DNA of 64,000 nt. Origin: Branchiostoma floridae (taxonomy: Eukaryota; Chordata; Leptocardii; Amphioxiformes; Branchiostomatidae). Location: positions 4,145,617 through 4,209,616 of the forward strand of contig NC_049996.1 in the NCBI RefSeq assembly GCF_000003815.2, written 5' to 3'. A model generated the notes under the pieces. It made no database searches and was not told where the DNA came from. It saw only the letters and a program-made list of their open reading frames with translations. The position numbers and the translations under genes were made by a program. This document shows, in pieces, positions 1 to 13,600 of the stretch (position 1 is its first letter; every line of letters starts with the position of its first letter).

Positions 1-727
1 CACTGTAAGAACAATGCCTCCGCTCTTTAGGCGTCGCCAAAAATCGATAACCTGTTGCACTGTTTAGTTGGGAGGGGGGTAGTTGCAGAACAACACAGAG
101 AAAACAATCAAAGTTTAAAAACGACACAAATATTAGACCTTGTCAAAGCATCTTAGGAAACAAACTCGTCATAGACTTCTTCTCGAGTAAAACTTAAAAC
201 CTCGAAACAGTTTCTTATCAGTGTACATAAAGAAGAAGAAGACAAGTCGGAAAACATAATTTTAGCGCTTCTATCTAGAACTAGCGGCTAGATCCGATCG
301 ATTCTAGACTCTGTCTAGATCTAATCTACAGAACGTACCTGCTTTAAACAGCCCTGTTACACCTCTGTAGTGTTGAGCAAGACATGTACTAGAGTGTAAC
401 GGTCCTCGTGGTAACCTGAGCTATGACTAGCGGTTTTCTTTTCGCTTGACCTGCCTGGCTACGGGTCACCTCATGCGACACCAGCTGAAGCTTTGGTAAA
501 CAGAACAGCGTGTGCAGGCCGAATCATTACATATCAGAGGGGTACAAAAAATATCTCTCGCAATGGAATCTAATACATCATGAATCAAATATTAAACCTA
601 CAGATGACTGCAATAACATAGTTTGCTCTTGGGTTTTGCGATTTCTTTTTTATAATCAAGAATACATGTCAACATGAGTTTTAGAAATGAGACCCCCATT
701 TTTAGAATGGTAGCGTCAACAATTACA
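1..727. other. Intergenic, nothing recognised
   Basis: No long open frame, splice-bounded exon or clear repeat is visible. The stretch is AT-rich with a few CTAGA-rich segments near 270-330. Confidence 0.4.
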
Positions 728-735
728 TGTCCTAC

Positions 736-1166
736 TAGGGCTGGGTACCGGTACAGAAAATTCAGGTCCAGGTCCGGTTCAGGTCCAGAGCATCAGGTCC
801 AGGTCCGGACCTGAACCTGGACCTGATTCAGTATGACTCATACCAATGGTCCATTTCACTACAAAGAAATCTGTTTGGTGGAGTATGAGACTTACACTGG
901 CGTTTTAAAATTCTACAACGCTAACTGCACCAGTGTACGATTGGCTGTAAAACTTGGTTACTCTACTCTACTTCACTCTTGTTATTTTCTTCCACCTACA
1001 ACTTGTACAAGCACCAAAACGTGTGAATGCCTGACAAAATAATCTCTTAATTTTCTAATCGGTCCAACGTCCGGTCCACCCAATTTTTTCAGGTCCGGTT
1101 TTTCTGGACCGGTTCAATAAGAAAAACCGGTTTTGTACCGGTACGCTGTACCGATACCCAGCCCTA
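736..1166. mobile_element. hAT-like MITE, copy 1 (TACCGG family)
   Basis: A 431-bp element with inverted ends of the type TAGGGCTGGGTACCGGTAC, flanked by a perfect 8-bp target duplication TGTCCTAC at 728-735 and 1167-1174. The 8-bp duplication and the GGGCTGGG end fit non-autonomous hAT elements. Next to the left end are palindromic blocks built from AGGTCCAGGTCCGGACCTG-like units. The short open frame inside (833-1042) is repeat sequence, not a gene. A second full copy lies inverted at 13678-14110. Confidence 0.85.
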
Positions 1167-1174
1167 TGTCCTAC

Positions 1175-2761
1175 TGACCGAGGGGTCAAATTACAACCAC
1201 ATGTAACGGGGACGGTCCGTAACTCGCACCAAATTGTTATTTCAGTACCAACGTTTTGGTTTTGTTAGGTGTGTGTACCATTAGGTGCATATCATTACAA
1301 TTTCCAAACGGGGTTTTGTAGAAATACATTCTTGAATAGTTCTGACCAAAGTTTACTTTATTTAATATCAAGCCCTGATAGTTGTTCTTACGGTTGCTGA
1401 GTCATTGAGCGACATTTAATTTTGTGACCGTCCGGACGTTGACCGTTGTACCAAATCCGCAAATTGACCTCACGGTCAAGTTGATGTGTACATTTGTCGA
1501 GGGGACCATTTCAAACTTCAAAACCTTTGTCTCCTGTGTGAGTTTATTTATTGACATATCTTATGTAACCAAGGAGTGCCTAGTCCTAAAGTTAACACGT
1601 TTGTCCATCAATTGTTCTAGAAATAAGAGCATGCCTTTTGATTTTTGTCATATGTCCCTGACCATTTCATTTTACCATGATTTAAACTATAAAAGACAAT
1701 CGATCTTAGATTTTGCAACAGCCATATGCATATAACTGTGATGAAAGCTGTGCATGCATATAACTTATCCATTTAACAGTAGCGGTCTGCAATGAAGTTT
1801 CATTGAAACTGTCGAACTGAAAACCTGTCGTGTTGTATTCTTTAAGTGCTGCTTTGTTTCAGAATCTGAAACATATAACGTTATATTTCAGTCGTGATCT
1901 CCCTACAAATTACAAGACAAGTTTACCATCTGTGACTAATTGCTTTATGGGTTTCTCTCACACCGATGTACACTTCAAGTTTGAATCAATTTGGAAGAAA
2001 ACACGTTTTAATAAAAGAGTGAAATGAAAATGTATAATACTCCTAGTACTGCATACTGTCTTTGTGTGACTCGAGGAATTTTCACTCTCAGCTTGGCAAA
2101 CTATTGATGTCTCAGTCTGTCTTGTTGTAAACTTAGTTGTCATTGTCTATGTTCAGGTTTAAGAAATAGCAGACAAACACTACATGCCTGTAAGACAGCA
2201 CTTCAAAATGTATTATTTTAGGATTTTCAAGATTTCTATACACGAAAACTGTATATTCTTGACTCGTTTACCCTTACAACTTACGCCAATGCCCCCAGAG
2301 AGGCCGGTGAAGGAGGCTAGCAACTGCTACTAATTTCTTTGTGTTGCAAAGCGGGGGCCCATGTGCAAAATTAGAAAATCAACCTGATGTACCCGTCGCC
2401 CACCTGGAGACTAAAAGAAGACATCTTGAAGTTATTACAACAAGGTTTAGTCCATAACTAGTTGCACTTGTGCATATCCCCGCAATAATGGTTTGAAAAC
2501 TTAACTGGCGTGTGGGGCTCTGGGCCAATACCAGACTTTTTTTTTATACTCCTCAACGGTTAACCACCTGTTTATAAAAATGAATGGATAAAATGTCAAG
2601 TTAATAGTGTTTTTTTTGTTTGTAAATTCTTAACTTGTAGGACCTTGTAGTGTCATTTTTTATGACATTAGAATAAAGATGATAAAAGCACATAGAAATG
2701 ATAACTTTAACATCTTGTTTGAATGAAAATGAAATGAAATTTCAAATGAAATCCAAAGTAG
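1175..2761. other. Intergenic, nothing recognised
   Basis: AT-rich sequence with only short, unsupported open frames on both strands. No splice-bounded exon or known repeat was recognised. Confidence 0.35.
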
Positions 2762-2801
2762 TACCAAGGACGTTACATCAACTGATGTAACGTCCTTGGT
2801 A
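2762..2801. repeat. Near-perfect 40-bp palindrome
   Basis: Two 19-bp arms (TACCAAGGACGTTACATCA and its complement) are separated by only AC. The DNA could extrude as a cruciform or the transcript could form a hairpin. No duplicated flanks show that it is a whole transposon. Confidence 0.8.
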
Positions 2802-3234
2802 GTACAGTAACTGTATTTCGTCTTTCGTGCTTCCCTTCTGATTTTGAAGGGTGGCGAATCATTACGTTATCGCTAGGCGGCGCTGTTGAAGGGTGCTGCA
2901 ACAGCCGCACCCACTTTTCCCAACTCATGATAGAAAATAGTTCCATTCCAACAATCATCTTTACAGTCTATCAGTGGAATTAAAGTTTACAATTTTTGTA
3001 TTTTGTTTCATCTAATCTTTTTTTCTTGCCATTTAAGTTCTTAATATTGTAAAATGTGCTAAATTTTTAGTCTTCGTCACTTTGCTTAATCTTAGATCAG
3101 TCCGCTTAAGGGTGGTGTGATGCGGTCAATCATTTTCAACATGGCTGCCAGAAAAACATGACAACAACAACATAGCGAAACAAAACGCCGATTGCGGTGG
3201 TTTTCTTCTGTTCTGTGATCAAATATCATAAGAG
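2802..3234 (+). promoter_or_regulatory. Candidate promoter and noncoding first exon of the SPFH gene
   Basis: The first coding exon begins directly after an acceptor (AG at 4504-4505), so a 5' noncoding exon should lie upstream. A GC-richer patch here holds CAACATGGCTGCC near 3138, which resembles YY1-type initiator elements, and a possible donor AAGAG|GTGGGT after 3234. The only ATG frame there stops after a few codons, fitting 5' UTR. This is inference; no TATA box or CpG island was seen. Confidence 0.3.
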
Positions 3235-4505
3235 GTGGGTAGATTAGTTGTTTCTAAGTCCGCGTCCGGTGAGCTTTGTTTCATAAAGCTAACTTTATCT
3301 GTGGTTTGGATAGGGACAATTTTGTGAAGTTCGTAACTAAGTTATTTCATCATCATATGAATAATCATCACATGGTTTGTTCAGATAATAAACGTGTTGT
3401 TGTTCTTTTCAACTCACATTTTGATCAATGCAATCAGTTTTCGGGACTTGACTAGGACCTGGGGGGTGGAGCGTTAGGTTTCAGGACTGAGGGGGTCATA
3501 AATGCAGTGTCCTTACCCCCCTTTTTGGAATGCCCTACTAGTACTAGTAATGATCATGATCAATTCCAGTTCTGCATTCAGTCGAAACAGGAAATTAACT
3601 TCTCTCTTTCATTTCTCTGGAATATGACCCTGACCTCCTGTCAATTTGCATAGTCTATTCTTGACAAGCGACCCTATCTACTAGTACATGACACGAATTC
3701 GGCCTAAAGGTTGAGAGTTTGAATCCTGCCTACAACTACGGGTTGGCGGAAACGACTGCCCGGTCAGTCGGCGGAAACCGCTGCCCGGTCCAGAGGTTGG
3801 TGTTGGGGGTTTCGAGTATACCAAATGTAAACAAGATGGCTTGCTATCGATCACAGCATTAATTTAGGTGCATTTCTCGTGTAGGCTGACCCTACAGCTT
3901 ACAGTAGCACTAATATCGTAAACATTACCGTAATTTCGGAAATTCGAAAACGCAAACACGCCGTAATTTCCATCTTGTACGTGTTTATGGTGAACACCAG
4001 ATTTCGGTGCTGCCAACTCATTAATGTCAATAAGGTCGATAATGAGCTTCGTGTCCTCACCGTAAGAAGTGATTAGCGCCTTGATCTTTTTTCGAACAAG
4101 TAATCCCCAACACTAGTTTTATATAGGTTTTGGTTTCCTCCCATTGCATTTTAGCCTTCCATTGTTTTCTCTTTAATTAATGCATTTAGAAAGAACTGTA
4201 CTACATGTAGTAGTTGTAGTAACTTGTACTAAATATAGATAACCAGGGTTACATAATAATGAAAGATTTTATTCTAAATATGATTTATTGAGTATGGACT
4301 GTATGGATGACAAACCAAGCCCCAAATTATTGCCCCTAATATTATCAATTTCTAAATTCTGCACTGGTACAAACCACTGTACTGAAACGTTGCTTTAATG
4401 TGCTTCAAGATCATATGTTCACATCTTGATATTTAAGTTTGATTGTACCTTTTTTTAAATTTTCCTTAAACAAATAAAGATTGACTTGAATCTTAAATCC
4501 TTCAG
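3235..4505 (+). other. Putative first intron or upstream flank
   Basis: No coding exon seen. At 3755-3815 a roughly 30-bp GC-rich unit containing GGCGGAAACSRCTGCCCGGTC occurs twice in tandem. A B-box-like string GAGTTTGAATCCTGCC near 3716 may be a decayed tRNA-derived repeat. The segment ends in the acceptor of the first coding exon. Confidence 0.3.
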
Positions 4506-4516
4506 TGACCGTTACC

Positions 4517-4679
4517 ATGGAGACAGATGATGTTGAGGATGTTGTCATGGAGACCAGGACAGGCCCAGTGACAGTGATTGAGGTGATGAGTGACTCAGAT
4601 GGAGACCATGACCACGACCATGACGTGTCCCCAGAGACAGAGACTTCAGGTGTGCAGCTGAGTGATGATCCAGACTCAG
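4517..4679 (+). CDS. SPFH gene, coding exon 1
   Basis: Exon begins after TTCAG at 4505; the start codon at 4517 lies in GTTACCATGGAG, so 11 nt are 5' UTR. It encodes residues 1-54 plus one base (phase 1) and ends at CAG|GTGAGC. The product is acidic (many D, E and H) and holds the first copy of a VMETRTGPVTV motif at residues 10-20. Confidence 0.75.
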
Positions 4680-7600
4680 GTGAGCAGTAATAATGTAGGA
4701 ACTAACTATTACCTAAACTTTGCTGTACTGTGATTGGTTAAGCCACCTAGGGCACCTTGCATCTGGTCAGTACACTTTGCACTAGGCCTATAAAAGCGAG
4801 GGCATGCTGTACTATGCTCATTCGAGCCCATAACACTGAGGAAGCCACACGGCGAAACATGTTTGTTGTGTGTCGGTTCAAATAAAGTTCCTAAACGGGG
4901 AACATGCGGCTCCAGCGTCTTTTCTGAAGATGTGGCGTAAGTGTGAACGGTTGGCTTGAGGTCTCCTTCTCCACATATATCTACTAACTATTACCTAAAC
5001 GTAACATCGGGACCTGTACCTATACCTGAATAAAACTCCCCGCTTGAAAGATCTGTTATGTATTGCTACAGTAGTAGCCAGTTAAGTGCACAATGGTAGC
5101 CAGTTAAGTGCACAACGGATTACTGCACACTTCTGTGACTTGCACAAAATCTCAAAGTCTCAAGTTCATGCAGTCCAGCTGGATAACTTCCCTTTGTTAC
5201 ACCAACCGGATAATTGCATGAAATACACTGGCAAATGCGGTGTCGTTGAAATGAAACATTTTCTATAGTTCTAATATAGTACTAGTAGTTATGCTGTTCC
5301 TAGGTATCATGTTTGGTGTCACATAAGGCCATTCTAATTTGAAAGATGGCTCTGATCTCATGTTTCAGCGCGACATTTAACGTCTTTTTCTATTCGCATC
5401 TTCAGTCACAAAATGATCATTGTGTGTAAATTTATATCAGTACAGCACCGGTACTTAATTATCCTGTAATTTGGACCTGTGCCAAATATCTGATAAACAA
5501 ATATTAATTTTTCTCTCTCTGAAATACTGTTTTAATTCTTATGACAGGACCCCAACAGCCAAACCCTAATAATAACAACAGACCTGTCAGGACATCTGCA
5601 GAGGATGAAGGGATCGCCATGGAAACCAGGGAAGGTCCAGTAACGATCCAGGTGGAGGATGGGGAGGGTAACGAGGAGGAAACTTCGTTTATGGTTCCCG
5701 CTAACGAGGACAGAAGACAAGGTAAGAATTGTGTCCTGTTATATATACTTAGATTTCACCATAAAACTGGTCTAACATAGTTGGTACCATCAGGTAGTAA
5801 TTCGCTCTTACATTCGCTTTTGCTACTTGTCTGGAGAACTGTGTATTCAAATCTTTTGTTGGAGGTATCAGTTGATGAGTAAATTAAAGAATGGGTTCCA
5901 TGGCGCTCGTTTGATAGCAACAGGCCATCCCGCAAGCGGATGGAGGGCATTTTGGGTGTTTGAACGCCTGTTCGAATGAGCGCTTGAACCCATTCCTTAA
6001 TTCGCTCATGTGTAGGGACCAATCAGCGCCCTTGTCCAAAATTTGGACAATTCCAGACATTAGAGGTGTCAAGGTTCCCAGATGGAACAGCAGACAAGCG
6101 ACTGTATATAAGATTGTAGTGATCATTAAAGTCAAAGCAAGAAGTGACTTTATATTGTGAATAGTAAAAGCAGAGCAAACTACATCAGTACATGACAAAC
6201 CGGATGGTACCCGGGCTATGTAGGTCTAGCTATGAATATGACGTTGGCATTTTCTTAAATGCAAAACCAGTTATGTTTCTATCTCTATCAGACATCTTCC
6301 TTATATCTTTTTGAGGATAGATCTAGCTTATTAGAAAGATGTCTAATTAATGTATGATTAGGAATGAAAAAGGATAATGAAAGCAGTTAAAAAGACATAA
6401 CTGGTTGTGCAAAAGAAGTACTAGTACATGTATGTTTTGCAAACCTGTTGAAATTATTTTTGGAACTTGTCTAAGTTTCGCATCTTTTTATATTTCAGCC
6501 ATACATAGTATGGTGAAATATATTGTATTCGTAATGTTTATTCTTTCTTTCTTCTTTCTCCTGTCAAATCTTCAAAGTGATTCATCTCCGCCATTCCTGG
6601 ACCGAATGACCTGAAATTTGGCACAAGGGTAGAGTGGGCCAATACCCAAATGTGTTTTTTTCATTTTTTTCATATCTGCTCCTTAAAAGATTTTATTAAG
6701 GTTTTATTGCATCTTTTGGACCAAAACTGTATAATTTGGCCCCCTGTACCATTGTATTACATCCAAATGACCTGAAATTTGGGACAGATGTGCCCTAGAT
6801 ACTTATTCAAAGGATCCATGTATAATATTTGGCATAAATCACTTCAAAATGGCTCTATAAGGAGGTTTTTGTGGGAGAGTTTTGGATATGTGAGGTTGAG
6901 GTGCCGAGGTCAACGACCTCTAGGTCATTCTGGTGTGTCAGGGCCACAGGTGTGCCAGGTAGATCCAATTATCTACCTACCTTCCTAGTCCATAGACATC
7001 CAGGTGGTTGGGGGACAAGGTAAATCCAATTAATGACCAGCCAATGAGCGAGCTGATTTTGCTGGAAGAGTCCATTGTTGGACAGGGGGTGTTTTTTTTA
7101 ATTTACTTTTAGACTTTGGTGATAATGCCAATGCTCTTTTTTAGCGGAAGTGTTTTTGCACTGAACCAATTGACATAAGATTACTATTGGGACAGTCCAT
7201 TTTTACACATAGGGGGGATTTTTTAAAATTTCTGTTTTGGACATGGGTGATGATTCTGAATTCCATTTGTTGAATGGAAGTTGACCCCCACCTGAAGACT
7301 ACACATGAGAAGGATTCGGCAGCCAATCAGCAAGCCTGGTGTTATCTGGAAGAGTCCATTCATGCACGGGGAACTTTATTAAAATTCAGTTTTGAACTGG
7401 GTTGCTTATTATACAAAAGGCCATGTACTGTGAGTATTTCTGGACTTGTCTATTGGTAATTTTGAACAGGGTGTGCTGGGAGATTCCATTCTTCGATGAA
7501 GGGGGTATTTTTTAAAATTCATTTTGTGGACTTTGGTGATTATGTCCATGTCCTATTTTAGCTGATGTATTTTTGGATCGCTCCACTCTACATAGGAGTA

Positions 7601-10600
7601 TAATAGGAAGAGTCGATTCTTGCACAGAGGTTTTTTTAAGTATGGTTTTGGACGGCTGATGATTCAAAATTCCATTTCTTAGCGGAAGTGTTTTTGGAGT
7701 CGTCTATTTTACCTTTCTACATGGGGTGCACTTGAAGAGTCCATTCTTGAAGGGGTTTTTGTAAGATTCATTTTTGCTCATAAGTGTGATTAGTAGTTAG
7801 AAGTCATTTTAAGCAGAAGTGTTCCATTTTTGCACATAGGTGATTTTGAAACAGTCTATTGTTACATGAGGAGGGAGATGGCTGAAATATGCTGTATTTG
7901 CTCTCAAGCAAATGTCGGCCTTTCTAGTTTGTTTAAAATTTACATAATGCTCCAAAATTCAAACATCCTCACAGCAAACCTTTAGATGATTGTATACTAC
8001 AATATTGTATTATTTGTAGTTTTCTAGTATGCAATGTTTTACTCCTATAGGCAGATTAGTTTATGATAATAGCCACCAATATAGTAATGCTAGATCTTCA
8101 AATTCATCTCTTATATTCCCCTTCAGCATCAAAAGACCAGTAGTGTTTTTACTAGCTGCATTGTGAGAATATTCTGTTCTTTTCCTCCCAACAAGATTCC
8201 AGAAGTCCTGACCTCCGACCCACGGAAGAGGACCAATCAGAGCATCTGTTCACCCCCATCCCCCTCCTCAGTACCTCCCCCCTCCCCGGCTCTGGTCGTT
8301 CCACCCCCCTGGGGAACATACCCCTCGAGGGGCCAGCTGATGTAGAAATACCGCTCACACCACGTAGGTTAGAGCCCCTCTCCCCCCCTGTGAACCTACC
8401 CCCCCTGACCCATCTGACCCCCCTAGGACAAGATGTCCGCCCCAGTACAGCAGCTAGTGTCAGCCTTGTCACCGTCTCAGGTAAGAAGAGACAGAATAGG
8501 CTACTGTAAATGCATTTAAATTTGCAGGGATTTACTCTTGCGGTAGCAAGAAAATGGAGTGTTTGCAGTGGTTTTAAGTTTGGCGGAGCACCATAGACTG
8601 TAGTTACATGTACATAGTTTACTATAATGGAAAAATGTTCCTGATGGTTTTAAGTTTGCGGTGAAGTGGCCACCGCGAAAACCGTGAACATGAAACTACC
8701 ACAAACATTTCTGCATTTACAGCATACTTGTTATTTTTGGTAGCGTTAGTTGTTGTTAGTGTTGCTGGTGTTGTTTTGTTATTGTTGTGGCTTTTTTTGT
8801 TGATGTATGATATTGATAGTTTTATTGGTGGTTACACAGTAGCTTTGTTGTTACTGCTGAGTGTGTTGTTTTTGATCTGGGAAAATCCGATAGTACCAGA
8901 TCAATTTAATGATACTCTCTGAAATATAAGACGTCTTATTTTCATGTATGTCTTCTTAAGGTGCTGTAGAAGATGGTGCAGCTCCTTCTAGTGACGAACC
9001 TCCCTCGTATGATGACGTTCTCCCCTCTTATGAGGCAGTCATGGCGCAAGGAGGTACAGTTTTTACAAATTCTATTATCTTATAGTTCTTAAAACTATCA
9101 CAGACGCAACATGTACAATGCATTGTTAGCAGGAATGTCTTATGAAAAAAGACTAAACTTCTTCTAACCAACACTTACTATACAGTCAAATATATGTAAT
9201 TGGGACTTACGCAAACTTACTAAAATGTATTTTAGAGTTAGACCTTTTGTTTGCAAAAAGTCCAATGCTGAGTGATTTTTACCTCAAAAAGTTTAAAATG
9301 ATTACAATATGTTTTCTACTGACAAAGGGCTTCCTTTTCATATAAACTGTTCTACACATGCAATATAACGACAAATATTTATCGAGATACATGATTGTAT
9401 AACTGTCTACTACTGTAGTGGTGTTGTGTTTGCTATCAAGGTGCACCCCTTTATCTTCTAACGCCCCCTATCCACTGGAGGCTGCAACTGCAGGGCATAT
9501 TAGGTGAAAGACCAAACATTTGAACTTTTTTCCAATAAAATTTCAAAGAACGAAAAACAAATCTTTTAATATTTTGTGCATTTATTTTTAGTTTTCTTTT
9601 AGCTATGGTAGTAAGTAATACTTTTACAAAAACTTAGTTATGAAAATCAATTCAAATCCAATTTCGGTCACTGTTCATACGGTCACTTAGCGATTGCAGT
9701 CTAGTGGAAAGGTGGCTTTACTAATGGTTGTGGACTGGTTTGCACCCCCTTTCCTACCCCTTTCCCCTACCCCCCTGCACAGATGAACCGTTAGAAACAT
9801 GGAGGCTCATGGGAGTCCGTCCAAATCAGGTTGTCATGGAAACAAGCTTTGGACCAACCATATCCACTGCTGTGTCAGGTAAATAGATAACATTGTGTGT
9901 TTCTAGGCAACTCACAGAGGTGAACAAGAAGGCCCACAAAAAAATGAAAAAAATTAATATCACAAGATTCTTACTTTTTGGTTAGCTTGTTCACAAATCA
10001 TCCAATCAAAACATTAATCTTTATTTTGCAGATGAAGTTAAAAGAAAATGAGAATCTTTTGTTGCCAATTCTGTATGGAGACATTTTGACATGCAACTTT
10101 CCAAAAGTGCACAAGCTGCAGTACAACAGTGTATAAAATTGCATATTAAGTCATCTTGGTATTCTGTGGACTTTTTTTTTTATTCAATGTGTACATTGAA
10201 ATGTGTGTCCACGTATCACTACAATATACTGCCTGAATTAAACTTTGCTCTGATTCAGTCTTAAGACTTACGTGTATACACCTTTCTCACGCGGCGGCCA
10301 TGATAGATCGAAGAAGAGGTCAATGAGGCAAACAGACAAAACTTATTTCTAAAATCAGGTCCCATTTAGTTTTTCCCCAAACCACACAAATTTTCATGAT
10401 ATAAGATAGAATAATAGAATCTGATATTACAAGAAGTGTTATGCACCGAAAGATGTAGCAATTTAGAGTAGTGTAGACTGACCCCATAGTCCCTTAAGAG
10501 ATGCAAAATAAAAACATAATAATGCAAATTTTTAACGAATTTGCAGCCATTCACTTATTGGTCGATTTCCTAATTGGCAGGCTACCATTGGTCGAACTGC

Positions 10601-13600
10601 TAATTATGATGGACAGCCTTTTGTTTGCCACATTGAACTCGTTTTAGATCTATCATGGCGGCCGCGTGAGAAAGGTGTATAGCTGTGCAGCCTAGTTTAG
10701 TCAAGCTATGAAAAAACATTTACTGCTCACAACAGTTTGTACCCTTCACCAAGTTTTTCCCTTTCATTATGATGATTATTGTCTTGTAAACAAACTGTCC
10801 TTAACTGAATGAACTCTCCTACCCTGTTAAAACCCCTGTGTGATTTCCCTCCTATCTCTTGCATGCTTTCTTCTGATGGTACATATATATAGTGATTACA
10901 GGTAAGCTTGAAAAATAACAGTATTCTCTAGCAGGGCTCAAAATACCACCTGCATATGCAGGTTAATGCAGGTAAAATTGGAGCTGTACAGGTACAGCTG
11001 TATTTCTGGTGTCTACCTGCACCTAACCTGCACTGGTCTATATGCATGTACTGGATTTTAGTTTTGCACATAAATGTCATATGATGTAGGTGTATGTGGA
11101 TTGTTATTAGCTGCATTGGCTGCTACCACCTATAAAGTATAAATTTTAAAGAAAAAAAGTTATTGCAATGGTTCCTGAACAATTTTATTCATGCCTAAAT
11201 TGAGAAGGTGCAGGTAAAATGCGTCTGGTGCATGTAATTTTCAATGTTACCTACACCAGTGCAGGTATGCAGAAAAAAGTATTTTGAGCCCTGTCTAGAT
11301 TATAACCTCATTAATTAGGACCTCGTTCATTAAGATATACACCTGAAATTTCGATGCAACTTGCAGACAAGTCTATTGGACAAAAAAATGTAAAATGCAA
11401 AAGCTGACAAATAAAGTAAGCACCCATTCTTGAACACAGTATGAACTAGAAAAATTCATATTATTTTTCATAAAAAATTGCTGACTCCAAAGGCTTGAAA
11501 ATGACAATGGATCAAAGTAGGCAGGGACTGGGTAATAGTGACATGTGTGATCATCTTGATATTAGGGGTATTGGCCTGAGTCAAAGTCAAAGTTCCTTCC
11601 CGTGCCTGATGGCGCATAGGGCGGCGCCCATCTCCGTTTCATTAGCCCTTGGGCCACACTACGCAATCACTACAGCAGGGGGCTAGTCCACTGGTAGTGA
11701 TGTGTGTTCAACTTCCATACTCTTTCCCGAATGCTGAGTGTTAAGCAGAGAAAGAAGCATGTACCGTTTTTAAAGTATTTGGTATGACTCGGCCGGGGTT
11801 TGAACTCACGACCTACCGAATGCAAGGCAAACACTCTACCCACTAGGCCATTGCACCGGTGTGCCATTGCACATTGGCCTGAGTACTGGATATAATTTCC
11901 TATTGCCAGTCATTAGAACGCGTTTATTTCATCCATCCTCAGCTCGCAGAACAGACCTTCCAGAAAACGCACCCGGACTAGAGCGCCAAGTCACTTTCGT
12001 AGAACCAACCGTGGAGCAGGCATCGTCACGAGAACCCGACCAACCAGACGGCCCCATGCCAAAGTTCCCGTGGCTGTCGCGCCGCGTGGACGGAGTGGGT
12101 CTGAGCGTACGGACCCTGCTCATCAGTCTGTTTGTAGGACTGTGTGCTCTACTACTGGTGGGGCTTCTGCCTCCCAGCTTTGCCTATGTGGACTACTACC
12201 ATGTAAGTCTCAGTCTCAATAGTTTAACTCATAAGAAATGCTTTTAATATTAGGGCTTTAAAGGAGGGGGGTTGTCGAAGGAGTTTTTTTTTGGGGGGGG
12301 GGGGGGGCAAGGCAGGTAGGCTGAAGTCAAACAGTGTAATGGAATAGTAGTACATAGAGGTTAATGGGGCCTTTGTAACCTATGTATCTTTAAGTATGAA
12401 TCGGACATTTTTTTTTACTATTGTGTGTGAATATATAGACAAAAGGCCAGGAGAAAGACTTACTGACTAAATGTTGCCTTTCTAGTTTCTTTTCTGATGA
12501 TTTTCCTTTTTTCTCTCCCCTTCGAAAACATCCTGCATTTTTGTAAAAAAATGGGGCCTTTCTAGTTTCATGCTGTTTTTTTTTTTCTCTCAGTAATACT
12601 AATACTTTGAAGAAAGAAAAAGTCAAACATTATTAAGAAAATCCATATTAAGGATTATAGGGCCTTGGCTACTGTACTGAAGTTGTCTGTAAGTTCACCT
12701 TTATCCGTGGGGCAACCTGTGTCCGTTGTTTAAAAAAAGGTACTTCGTGATATCAAGTCCACAGACGTTGGTTCAAAAGTTTTTTCAAAACAACAGATAT
12801 AGGTTGGCCTATGGATGTATTTTGAAAATACAGTTTATATTGCAATTTAAAACCACCATCCATCGATTCAATATTCCTAAGTACCCTTTTTTTCAAAACA
12901 GCATAAAAATTATATAGGTTACACCACGGATAAAGGTGAACTAGCGTTATAAGTCCAAATGTGTAAAACAAAAGTTTTTCTTCTTCTTCCGTACTCAGTA
13001 TGGCTTGAAGAAACAGAAGTCGACTGGTGTGGTGAACACGAAAGTGGTGTACGGAACAGGTCGCTACGCGATCGGGCCCGACTTCGAGTTCAAGTTGTTC
13101 CCGCGGGGGGCACACGTGGTGCGGCTCAACGACCTTGCCATCTTCACATCTGACCTTCTAGAGGTCATCGTCAACTGCTCGTTCCAGCATTTCCTCAGGT
13201 CAGGACCTTTGACCTCTTACCTTTCTTTTCTTTATAACCACATATATTAAAATTTTTCATGCATGAAAAATGTTGCTGTTTGGGTCATCAAGCGGAAAAA
13301 ATATATCGCCTTTGCCGCAAGCTAAATTAAATACGAAAGAGTCTTTGCTGGCTGAGTGACTGCCCCACGCAATACTACAAGTCATAGGCTTTACAGGTTA
13401 TTCAAAATATTGTCTAATGCTTGGGGACAAGCAAAAGTAAGAGAGACAACTAAATAGTATGCAATTCCAACATAGACTACAGTGCCCTAGCTCAAACCCC
13501 AGTGAGATTTAAACTCTGACCCGGAGACAGAAAGGCTTTGATCGAAAAAAGAGACTGAGCTAATTTCCATGTTGTAAAAAGTATGTAGAATGGGTAAAGA

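Noticed and set aside
8152-8472. Minus-strand 106-aa frame over coding exon 3
   Set aside because: Composition shadow of a proline-rich exon with proper splice borders on the + strand.
11800-11872. Genuine tRNA gene
   Set aside because: A/B-box-like sequence is part of a 12-bp-flanked SINE; no cloverleaf with paired acceptor stem could be drawn.
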